Source of the DNA: an uncultured Prevotella sp.
GTDB lineage: Bacteria > Bacteroidota > Bacteroidia > Bacteroidales > Bacteroidaceae
Assembly (NCBI GenBank): GCA_945614335.1
Contig: CALZAP010000088.1
Location: 1 to 6,347, forward strand
Length of the DNA stretch: 6,347 nucleotides
Reading direction: 5' to 3'
Part shown: positions 1-5,891 of the stretch, piece by piece
Layout of the letters: the number at the start of each line of letters is the position of its first letter
Numbering within the stretch: position 1 is the first letter of the stretch
The notes under the pieces: model-generated
The model's input: only the letters and a program-made list of their open reading frames with translations
What the model was told of the DNA's origin: nothing
The model's database searches: none
Translations under genes and position numbers: made by a program

Positions 1-1
1 T

Positions 2-1855
2 GTGTCAATCCTTATCTCGGCTGTCAACGCCTTGACCCTGTCGCCTGCGCTTTGCGCCATCCTGCTGAAGCCCCACGACAAGAATGCCGAGCACAAGATG
101 TCGGTAGTGGACCGTTTCCATGCCGCCTTCAACTATCAGTATGAGAAGATTCTCAATAAATATAAGAATGGTGTGGCAAGCGTCATCAAGCACCGCATCA
201 TGGCAGGTGCTGCCGTAGTGGTGGGAATACTGGCGATGGTCATCACCATGGCCACAACAAAGACAGGTCTTGTGCCCGACGAGGATACCGGCGTTATCTT
301 CTGTACCGTGTCTATGGCTCCCGGTACGAGCCAGAACCGCACAAAGGTGGTTATCGACCAGATAGACAAGATGCTTGCCAGCAACCCCGCCGTGAAGAAC
401 CGCGAGCAGCTGCTGGGCTACAACTTCATTGCTGGTCAGGGCTCCGACCAGGCCACGTTCATCATCAAGCTGAAGCCGTTTGAGGAGCGTCCGGCCGGAT
501 TCTTCTACAACCTCTCTGGACTGTGGCAGGGCGACGGCATCATGCGATTCTTCGTCAACCCGATGTCGTCCACATCAGTGCTCGGCATGATATACAAGCA
601 GACGGCCGAAATAAAGGACGCGCAGATTCTCGCCTTCGCACCGCCTATGGTGGACGGCTTCGGTGCAACCAACGGTGTAACGTTCTCCATGCAGGACAAG
701 ACCGGTGGCGACCTCAACAAGTTCTTCGAGATTACAAAGATGTACCTGGCTGAACTGAACAAGCGTCCTGAGATATCAAACGCCATGACTTCCTACAACC
801 CTAACTATCCACAATATATGGTGGATGTTGACGTGGCGAAGTGTAAGCAGGCAGGCATCACGCCGCAGACAGTGCTCTCCACGCTTCAGGGATATTACGG
901 CGGTATGTATGCCTCAAACTTCAACGCCTACGGTAAGCTCTACCGTGTGATGATTCAGGGAACTGTTGACAGCCGCAAGAACACCGCAACGCTGACCAAC
1001 ATCTACGTTCGCACTCCGAACGGCATGTCGCCAGTGAGCGAGTTCTGCTCGCTGCGCCGCGTCTATGGTCCTTCCAACGTGAACCGCTTCAACCTCTTCA
1101 CCAGCATCAACGTCAACGCGTCGGCTGCTACGGGTTATTCTTCCGGTGATGCCATCCGCGCCATTGAGGAAGTTGCCGCTCAGGTGTTGCCCGCAGGCTA
1201 CGGTCTTGACTATTCAGGAATGTCGCGTTCGGAGCGTGAGTCGAGCGACTCCACGGCCATCATCTTCGCCCTCTGTATCGTGTTCGTCTATCTGATTCTC
1301 TCGGCACAGTATGAGAGCTATATCCTGCCGTTGGCTGTAATCCTCTCCATACCGTTCGGTCTTGCGGGAGCGTTCATCTTCACCGACATCTTCGGTCACT
1401 CCAACGACATCTACGCGCAGATTGCGCTCATCATGCTCATCGGACTCTTGGCCAAGAACGCCATCCTTATCGTTCAGTTCGCCCTCGAACGCCGTATGAC
1501 AGGTATGGCCATCCGCTATTCAGCCATCCTCGGAGCCGGTGCCCGTCTGCGTCCTATCCTTATGACCTCGTTGGCCATGATCATTGGTCTTCTGCCTCTG
1601 ATGTTCGCCTCGGGTGTAGGAAAGAACGGTAACCAGACGCTTGGTGCGGCAGCCGTCGGCGGTATGCTCATAGGTACCATCTGCCAGCTGTTTGTCGTTC
1701 CCGCACTGTTCGCCGTGTTCCAGTGGCTGCAGGAGAAGCTACGTCCTATCGACTTCAACGACAGCAACAACACCGCTGGTTCTGAGATAGCCCAATACAC
1801 CAATCCTTATGCGGCAGAACAGCTGAAGAAGATAATAGAAGCAAGAGCAAAGTAG
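2..1855 (+). CDS. RND-family multidrug efflux permease (AcrB/MexB-like), C-terminal part
   Basis: Inner-membrane proton-driven pump subunit of a tripartite efflux complex. The gene is cut by the left edge: the first visible residues (NALTLSPALCAILLKP, visible residues ~9-24) match the end of AcrB transmembrane helix 6, so about 617 of an expected ~1,030 residues are present. Then follow helix 7 (~66-84), a large periplasmic porter/docking region (~90-410) and the last helices (~418-575). AcrB landmarks are visible: YSGMSRSERES (404-414), SAQYESY (434-440), IGLLAKNAILIVQF (480-493), whose Lys485 corresponds to AcrB Lys940 of the proton relay, and RLRPILMTSLA (515-525), whose Arg517 corresponds to AcrB Arg971. 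The two relay aspartates of helix 4 lie outside the window. A hydrophilic tail of ~40 residues ends at TAG. The outer-membrane channel gene starts 51 nt downstream, which supports an adaptor-pump-channel operon. The exported substrate cannot be told from sequence. No frameshift is seen. Confidence 0.96.
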   Translation: MSILISAVNALTLSPALCAILLKPHDKNAEHKMSVVDRFHAAFNYQYEKILNKYKNGVASVIKHRIMAGAAVVVGILAMVITMATTKTGLVPDEDTGVIFCTVSMAPGTSQNRTKVVIDQIDKMLASNPAVKNREQLLGYNFIAGQGSDQATFIIKLKPFEERPAGFFYNLSGLWQGDGIMRFFVNPMSSTSVLGMIYKQTAEIKDAQILAFAPPMVDGFGATNGVTFSMQDKTGGDLNKFFEITKMYLAELNKRPEISNAMTSYNPNYPQYMVDVDVAKCKQAGITPQTVLSTLQGYYGGMYASNFNAYGKLYRVMIQGTVDSRKNTATLTNIYVRTPNGMSPVSEFCSLRRVYGPSNVNRFNLFTSINVNASAATGYSSGDAIRAIEEVAAQVLPAGYGLDYSGMSRSERESSDSTAIIFALCIVFVYLILSAQYESYILPLAVILSIPFGLAGAFIFTDIFGHSNDIYAQIALIMLIGLLAKNAILIVQFALERRMTGMAIRYSAILGAGARLRPILMTSLAMIIGLLPLMFASGVGKNGNQTLGAAAVGGMLIGTICQLFVVPALFAVFQWLQEKLRPIDFNDSNNTAGSEIAQYTNPYAAEQLKKIIEARAK

Positions 1856-1864
1856 AATGGAAAC

Positions 1865-1886
1865 AAGGAGTTAACTCCTTAACTCC
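1865..1886. repeat. 16-bp perfect palindrome overlapping two tandem TTAACTCC units
   Basis: In the gap between the pump and channel genes, AAGGAG-TTAA-CTCCTT (1865-1880) is its own reverse complement. The unit TTAACTCC occurs twice head to tail (1871-1878, 1879-1886). In RNA two exclusive hairpins are possible: AAGGAG with CTCCTT around a TTAA loop, or GGAGTTAA (1867-1874) with the second TTAACTCC around a CTCC loop. No U-run follows, so this is not a standard terminator. It could be an operator, an mRNA processing or stability element, or a dispersed intergenic repeat. Confidence 0.7.
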
Positions 1887-1906
1887 AAAAAATATATTTG
1901 AAAGAA

Positions 1907-3292
1907 ATGAAAATAAAGAGTATAATGCTGTTCGCCGCTTCCGGCATGCTGCTCGCAAGCTGCGGACTATATAACAAATACGAGCGCCCTGAGGTAAACA
2001 CTCAGGGACTCGTACGCGACACTCAGTCGCTGACCGACACTCTTGCTGTCAACGACACCACGAGTTTCGGCAACATGCCCTGGCGCAGCGTCTTCACCGA
2101 CCCGCAGTTGCAGACCCTCATACAGCAGGGACTCGACAACAATGTGGACCTGCTCAATGCTGCTCTCAGCGTGAAGATGATTGAGGCACAGCTTGCTTGC
2201 GCAAAGTTGGCTTTCCTGCCTTCAGTGGCCCTCTCGCCACAAGGCACGCTCGCATCGTTCGACGGGGCAAAGACGTCGAAGACATATCAGCTGCCAATAG
2301 CCGCAAGCTGGAGCGTAGACCTCTTCGGCAACCTGCTGTCAGTGAAGCGTAACGCACAGATGCAGCTGCTGCAGGCCAAGGACTATCAGCTGGCAGTGAA
2401 GACAAACATCATCTCTGGCATTGCCAATCTCTACTACACTCTCCTGATGCTCGACCGCCAGAAGGAAATACTCGAGGAAATGTCGGGACTGACAAAGGAG
2501 ACATGGGACATGATGGCTCTTCAGATGAAGTATGGACGTGCACGCTCTACAAGCGTTCAGAGCGCCGAGGCAAGCTACTATTCGGTGCAGTCGCAACTGG
2601 TGGACATGAAGCGTCAGATACGTGAGGTGGAGAACTCCCTCTCCCTCCTGCTCGCCCAACCCGGACAGACTATCAGCCGCGGCAAGCTATACGAGCAGAG
2701 CCTCCCGGGCGAGTTCAGCACTGGCATAGCGCTCCAGCTGCTCAACAACCGTCCTGACGTGCATGCTGCCGAGATGAGCCTCGCCTCATGCTACCACAAC
2801 GTGCAGACAGCCCGCAGCCGCTTCTATCCAAGCATCAACATCACTGGCGCAGGCACATTTACCAACAGCGCGGGGAATGCAATCATTAATCCCGGAAAGT
2901 GGTTGCTCTCTGCAGTGGGAAGCCTCACACAGCCCATCTTTGCCAACGGACAGCTCGTTGCAGGACTGAAGGTGGCAAAGGCACAGCAGCAGCAGGCTCT
3001 CAACAACTGGCAGAACGCCATATACAAGGCCGGCACCGAGGTGAGCAACGCACTCGTGAGCTACAACTCATACGACGAGCGTAGCCGACTGGAACAGAAG
3101 CAGACCGAACTCTACCGACAGAATGTGGAAGACACACGCCAGCTCTACAAGAGCAGCGGCACGTCTTACCTCGAGGTAATCAGCGCACAGGCTAACCTGC
3201 TCAACGCCGAGATCACCAAGGTGAGCGACGACTTCTACAAGATGCAGGCCGTGGTAAGCCTCTACACCGCTCTTGGGGGTGGAAGGGAGTAA
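1907..3292 (+). CDS. Outer-membrane efflux lipoprotein (OprM/NodT family, TolC-like channel)
   Basis: Outer-membrane channel of the tripartite exporter whose pump is encoded just upstream; trimers of this family form a beta-barrel plus periplasmic alpha-tunnel. I start at ATG 1907 (461 aa), because this gives a clean lipoprotein signal: basic MKIK, a hydrophobic core and the lipobox L16-A17-S18-C19, with Cys19 as the lipidated residue. A TTG at 1898 would add only three residues. Two outer-membrane-efflux repeats are visible, roughly 60-250 and 275-455. Family landmarks are PWRSVFTDPQLQTLI (58-72), SWSVDLFG (134-141), LLNNRPDV (278-285) at the start of repeat two, SLTQPIFANGQL (339-350), SYLEVISAQ (420-428) and LYTALGGG (452-459). 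Length is normal for the family. No Shine-Dalgarno sequence lies close to the ATG, as usual in Bacteroidota. A TAnnTTTG-like box (TATATTTG, 1893-1900) lies just upstream but lacks a matching TTTG. Co-transcription with the pump is inferred. Confidence 0.96.
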   Translation: MKIKSIMLFAASGMLLASCGLYNKYERPEVNTQGLVRDTQSLTDTLAVNDTTSFGNMPWRSVFTDPQLQTLIQQGLDNNVDLLNAALSVKMIEAQLACAKLAFLPSVALSPQGTLASFDGAKTSKTYQLPIAASWSVDLFGNLLSVKRNAQMQLLQAKDYQLAVKTNIISGIANLYYTLLMLDRQKEILEEMSGLTKETWDMMALQMKYGRARSTSVQSAEASYYSVQSQLVDMKRQIREVENSLSLLLAQPGQTISRGKLYEQSLPGEFSTGIALQLLNNRPDVHAAEMSLASCYHNVQTARSRFYPSINITGAGTFTNSAGNAIINPGKWLLSAVGSLTQPIFANGQLVAGLKVAKAQQQQALNNWQNAIYKAGTEVSNALVSYNSYDERSRLEQKQTELYRQNVEDTRQLYKSSGTSYLEVISAQANLLNAEITKVSDDFYKMQAVVSLYTALGGGRE

Positions 3293-3293
3293 G

Positions 3294-3319
3294 TCGTATC
3301 GCATCGTGATGCGATACGA
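3294..3319. repeat. Perfect 12-bp-arm inverted repeat just after the channel gene
   Basis: The left arm (3294-3305, TCGTATCGCATC) and right arm (3308-3319, GATGCGATACGA) are exact reverse complements with only GT between them, one base after the TAA of the channel gene. As RNA it would form a ~11-bp stem with a tetraloop. What follows on the plus strand is A-rich, not U-rich, so it is not a canonical rho-independent terminator. It may protect the 3' end of the upstream message, mark a processing site between the efflux genes and lpxA, or be a DNA-binding site. The role is unknown. Confidence 0.85.
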
Positions 3320-3320
3320 A

Positions 3321-3352
3321 ATTAAAGAATTAAAAAATTAAAAGATTAAAGT
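3321..3352. repeat. Four tandem 8-bp ATTAAA-type units in the lpxA leader
   Basis: ATTAAA recurs at 3321, 3329, 3337 and 3345, exactly 8 bp apart, giving units ATTAAAGA, ATTAAAAA, ATTAAAAG and ATTAAAGT. The tract ends one base before the ATG of lpxA at 3354. It supplies the A-rich unstructured leader that Bacteroidota use instead of a Shine-Dalgarno sequence. Copy number could vary by slippage and would then change the spacing between the upstream inverted repeat and the start codon. Confidence 0.8.
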
Positions 3353-3353
3353 C

Positions 3354-4130
3354 ATGAGCAACATAAGTGAAAAAGCCCATGTCAGTCCAAAGGCAAAGAT
3401 AGGTAACAACGTAACCATCTATCCTTTTGCTTATATTGAGGACGATGTAGTGATAGGCGACGACTGCGTCATCTATCCTTACGTGAGCATAATGAATGGC
3501 ACAAGAATGGGACGCGGCAACCGCGTGTTCCAGAACACTGTGCTCGGTGCTGAGCCGCAAGACTTCAACTATCGTGGCGATGCCTCGCAGCTCGTCATCG
3601 GCGACGAGAACATCTTCCGCGAGAATGTGGTAATCAACCGCGCCACTTTCAGCGACGGACAGACCGTGATAGGCAACCGCAACTTCTTTATGGAAGGAGT
3701 TCACGTGTCGCACGACACAAAGGTAAAAAGCTACTGCACCTTCGGCTACGGTACAAAGGTGGCTGGCGACTGCGAGATTTTCAACGGAGTGATATTCTCA
3801 TCCGGCGTAATCGTGAACCCGAACGTGCGTGTCGGCGGTGGCGCAATGGTCACCTCCGGTGTGCGTATCAGCAAGGACGTGCCTCCATTCATCGTGGCCA
3901 CCCACAACCCAGTGGCTTACGGTGGCATCAACCGCAAGATACTCGAAGACCTCGGCACTCCTGAGAATGTCATCGGTCATGTGGCAAATGCCTACCGTCT
4001 CGTGTTCCACGGACAGACCAGCCTTTTCGATGCCATCCATCAGATTAAGGACCAGGTGCCTGACGGCAAGGAAGTCGGCATTATCGTTAAGTTCCTTGAG
4101 GAGACCAAGGGCATCATCATGCAGATTTAA
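3354..4130 (+). CDS. lpxA: LpxA-family acyl-ACP:UDP-N-acetylglucosamine O-acyltransferase, divergent copy
   Basis: Cytoplasmic left-handed beta-helix acyltransferase, 258 aa (E. coli LpxA has 262). LpxA transfers a 3-hydroxyacyl chain from acyl carrier protein to UDP-GlcNAc, the first step of lipid A synthesis. Hexapeptide repeats (I/V-G-x-x-x type) fill residues ~8-178, and an alpha-helical end follows (~193-258). LpxA signatures present are GAEPQDFNYRGD (65-76), VIGDENIFREN (81-91), EGVHVSHD (114-121) and KDVPPF (174-179). His120 aligns with catalytic His125 of E. coli and His117 with His122. By comparison with the E. coli sequence as I remember it, other sugar- or acyl-binding positions differ: Lys76 is Asn72, His144 is Asp139, His160 is Asn155, Arg204 and Arg205 are Asp199 and Leu200, and the acyl-length ruler Gly173 is Ser168. 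The fold and catalytic base are retained but the substrate may differ. It sits 61 nt after an efflux channel gene, not with lpxD or lpxC-fabZ, and ends before a strong terminator. Family assignment is firm; the exact reaction is uncertain. Confidence 0.88.
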   Translation: MSNISEKAHVSPKAKIGNNVTIYPFAYIEDDVVIGDDCVIYPYVSIMNGTRMGRGNRVFQNTVLGAEPQDFNYRGDASQLVIGDENIFRENVVINRATFSDGQTVIGNRNFFMEGVHVSHDTKVKSYCTFGYGTKVAGDCEIFNGVIFSSGVIVNPNVRVGGGAMVTSGVRISKDVPPFIVATHNPVAYGGINRKILEDLGTPENVIGHVANAYRLVFHGQTSLFDAIHQIKDQVPDGKEVGIIVKFLEETKGIIMQI

Positions 4131-4156
4131 CAACCTCTTATAACTAATAATCGCTG

Positions 4157-4201
4157 CACCCCGGCAGTTCCATATTCTGGAATTGTCGGGGTGAGTTTTT
4201 T
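4157..4201 (+). terminator. Rho-independent terminator after lpxA
   Basis: CACCCCGGCAGTTCC (4157-4171) pairs with GGAATTGTCGGGGTG (4179-4193) as a 15-bp stem containing two G-U pairs, around the 7-nt loop ATATTCT. After AG comes a run of six T (4196-4201), with a second T run a few bases on. It begins 26 nt past the lpxA stop and separates the efflux/lpxA unit from the next gene. Confidence 0.94.
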
Positions 4202-4229
4202 CTGTTTTTATATTAAAAACACCGTATTA

Positions 4230-4261
4230 TTTGGAAATATGAAATAAAAAAACTAACTTTG
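4230..4261 (+). promoter_or_regulatory. Bacteroidota-type promoter for the AAA-ATPase/nuclease-like gene
   Basis: TTTG at 4230-4233 (-33 element) and TAACTTTG at 4254-4261 (-7 element, consensus TAnnTTTG) are separated by 20 nt, the preferred spacing for the primary sigma factor of Bacteroides and relatives. The start of transcription is expected near 4265-4270, leaving a leader of roughly 35-40 nt before the ATG at 4306. It lies directly downstream of the preceding terminator, so this gene should be transcribed on its own. Confidence 0.88.
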
Positions 4262-4305
4262 CATCCGAAAAAGAGACATTCTGATACATAAATAGTTTGT
4301 GGGAT

Positions 4306-5868
4306 ATGGAAACGAAGCAACTGAAACGACTGCCCGTGGGCATACAGACATTCTCCGAGGTGATAGACCTTGACTGTCTTTACATTGACAAGACTGAGTA
4401 TATCTGGAACATGATACACCTCAGCAAGTATATCTTCCTGAGCCGCCCGAGGCGGTTTGGCAAGTCGTTGCTTGTATCTACACTCCAGGCTTATTTCGAG
4501 GGAAGAAAGGACTTGTTCAAAGGGCTCTTTATCGAAACCGTGGAGAAGGAGTGGACGGAATATCCCGTGCTGAGATTCAGCATGGCTTCGGGCAAGCACA
4601 TGGAGAAGGATCAACTGGAACGCTATCTTGGCAATCGCCTTGTTGAGTATGAAAGGAAATACGGCATCACTAATCCCGCTATTGACAACAACGACCGTTT
4701 AACGGCATTGATTCATGCAGCACATAATCAGACTGGCAAGAAGGTTGTCATACTTATTGACGAGTATGACGCCCCGCTGCTTGACGTGGTTCATGAGGAG
4801 AAGACATTACCTATACTCCGCAATGTTATGCGCAACTTCTATTCACCCTTGAAAGACTGCGACCCATACTTGCATTTCGTCTTCCTTACCGGCATAACAA
4901 AATTCTCGCAGCTTAGCATCTTCAGCGAGCTGAACAACCTGAAGAACATATCCATGCGCCCTGATTATGCGGGAGTATGCGGCATCACCAAGGAGGAGAT
5001 GCTTACTCAGATGTCTGACTACATCGACGATTTTGCTACAGCCCAGGAAATAACGCGTGAAGAAGCTATAAAAGGACTGAAGCAGCAATACGACGGCTAT
5101 CATTTCACATGGCCGTCGCCAGACATATTCAACCCTTTCAGCCTTCTCAACGCGTTCCAAGACCACGACTACACCAACTACTGGTTTGGTTCGGGTACTC
5201 CTACGTATCTCATCGATATGCTTAGGAAGTTTAATGTCGTGCCGTCGAAAATAGGAGGCAGTAGTGTATTGGCATCAGCCTTCGATGCTCCTACCGAAAA
5301 CATGAAGGACATTACTCCGCTGCTCTACCAGAGCGGCTACATCACTATAAAGGACCACAATAAGGCGACCAAACTATACACACTCGACATACCGAACACC
5401 GAAATACGTGTAGGGCTGATGGACAGCCTCTTGCCAAATTATGTACACGAGTATTGCGTTGAAGGAGGCACAACGATTGGTTACATGTATCTTGCATTGC
5501 TTAATGAAGACCTCGACGAGATGTTCCGTCTCCTTCAGGCTTATCTCCTCACCGTTCCCTATTGCGACAATGCCAACTCAGAAGGCCATTACCAGCAGCT
5601 TCTCTACGTCATCTTCTCCCTTTTCGGAAGATATGTCGAAGTGGAGGTACACACTCCGATTGGTCGTGTGGATATAGTGATGAAGACCGCCAAGGCTCTA
5701 TATCTCTTCGAGTTGAAGCTTAACAAGTCCGCCCAGGCTGCCATAAAGCAGATAGACCTCAAGGACTATTCCTCCAAGTTTGCCCTCTCTGGCTTGCCAA
5801 TAGTAAAAGTGGGCATCAACTTCGACCCCGAACGACGGACAATAGGCGATTGGAAAGTTGAAAATTGA
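4306..5868 (+). CDS. AAA-ATPase-like protein with C-terminal PD-(D/E)XK nuclease-like domain (DUF1703 type)
   Basis: Complete member (520 aa) of a family carried in many copies by Bacteroidota and Clostridia; its cellular role is not established. ATG 4306 is chosen because the family-typical start, LKRLPVGIQTFSEVI...LYIDKTEYI (7-33), follows at once; TTG 4297 would add only three residues. The N-terminal ATPase-like domain (~5-215) has a Walker A variant RPRRFGKS (47-54) without the usual first glycine, a Walker B motif VVILIDEYDAP (147-157) and the family segment FLTGITKFSQLSIFSELNN (193-211). The middle has YDGYHF (262-267), NPFSLLNAF (276-284) and YWFGSGTPTYLI (292-303). The C-terminal nuclease-like domain (~425-515) has HYQQLLY (428-434), GRVDIV (453-458, acidic Asp456), FELKL (468-472, Glu469 and Lys471) and the following KQI. 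All nuclease-core residues I can recognise are intact. It has its own promoter and converges on the kinase gene. Suggested roles in this family, such as mobile-element or defence functions, are unproven. Confidence 0.93.
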   Translation: METKQLKRLPVGIQTFSEVIDLDCLYIDKTEYIWNMIHLSKYIFLSRPRRFGKSLLVSTLQAYFEGRKDLFKGLFIETVEKEWTEYPVLRFSMASGKHMEKDQLERYLGNRLVEYERKYGITNPAIDNNDRLTALIHAAHNQTGKKVVILIDEYDAPLLDVVHEEKTLPILRNVMRNFYSPLKDCDPYLHFVFLTGITKFSQLSIFSELNNLKNISMRPDYAGVCGITKEEMLTQMSDYIDDFATAQEITREEAIKGLKQQYDGYHFTWPSPDIFNPFSLLNAFQDHDYTNYWFGSGTPTYLIDMLRKFNVVPSKIGGSSVLASAFDAPTENMKDITPLLYQSGYITIKDHNKATKLYTLDIPNTEIRVGLMDSLLPNYVHEYCVEGGTTIGYMYLALLNEDLDEMFRLLQAYLLTVPYCDNANSEGHYQQLLYVIFSLFGRYVEVEVHTPIGRVDIVMKTAKALYLFELKLNKSAQAAIKQIDLKDYSSKFALSGLPIVKVGINFDPERRTIGDWKVEN

Positions 5869-5871
5869 AAA
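5858..5871. repeat. TTGAAAA tandem pair across the stop codon
   Basis: TTGAAAA occurs twice head to tail (5858-5864, 5865-5871). The TGA of the ATPase/nuclease-like gene (5866-5868) lies in the second copy, so the final residues are encoded by repeat sequence. The 23-nt spacer to the convergent kinase gene (5869-5891) is AT-rich, and I see no convincing terminator hairpin for either gene in it. Confidence 0.6.
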
Positions 5872-5891
5872 CTGCCTTTGTCTTTTAATTT

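Noticed and set aside
1898..1906. TTG start three codons upstream for the channel gene
   Set aside because: ATG 1907 gives a standard lipoprotein signal starting MKIK and needs no rare start codon.
2339..2659. Minus-strand open frame of 106 codons inside the channel gene
   Set aside because: It lies wholly antisense to a well-conserved gene and shows no recognisable domain; it is a shadow of the coding strand.
3294..3319. Inverted repeat as a rho-independent terminator for the efflux genes
   Set aside because: The plus strand after the stem is A-rich with no U-run, and on the minus strand the T-rich tract comes before the stem, not after it.
3321..3352. Short CRISPR-like array
   Set aside because: The units are 8 bp, contiguous and without spacers, so this is a simple tandem repeat.
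4297..4305. TTG start three codons upstream for the ATPase-like gene
   Set aside because: ATG 4306 fits the family start and the promoter spacing; TTG would add only three unconserved residues.
4213..4614. Minus-strand open frame of 133 codons over the promoter and start of the ATPase-like gene
   Set aside because: It overlaps a consensus promoter and a conserved N-terminus on the other strand and has no recognisable motif.
4306..5868. Transposase or insertion sequence
   Set aside because: The motifs are those of the AAA-ATPase-like/DUF1703 family; no terminal inverted repeats or target duplication were seen around the gene.
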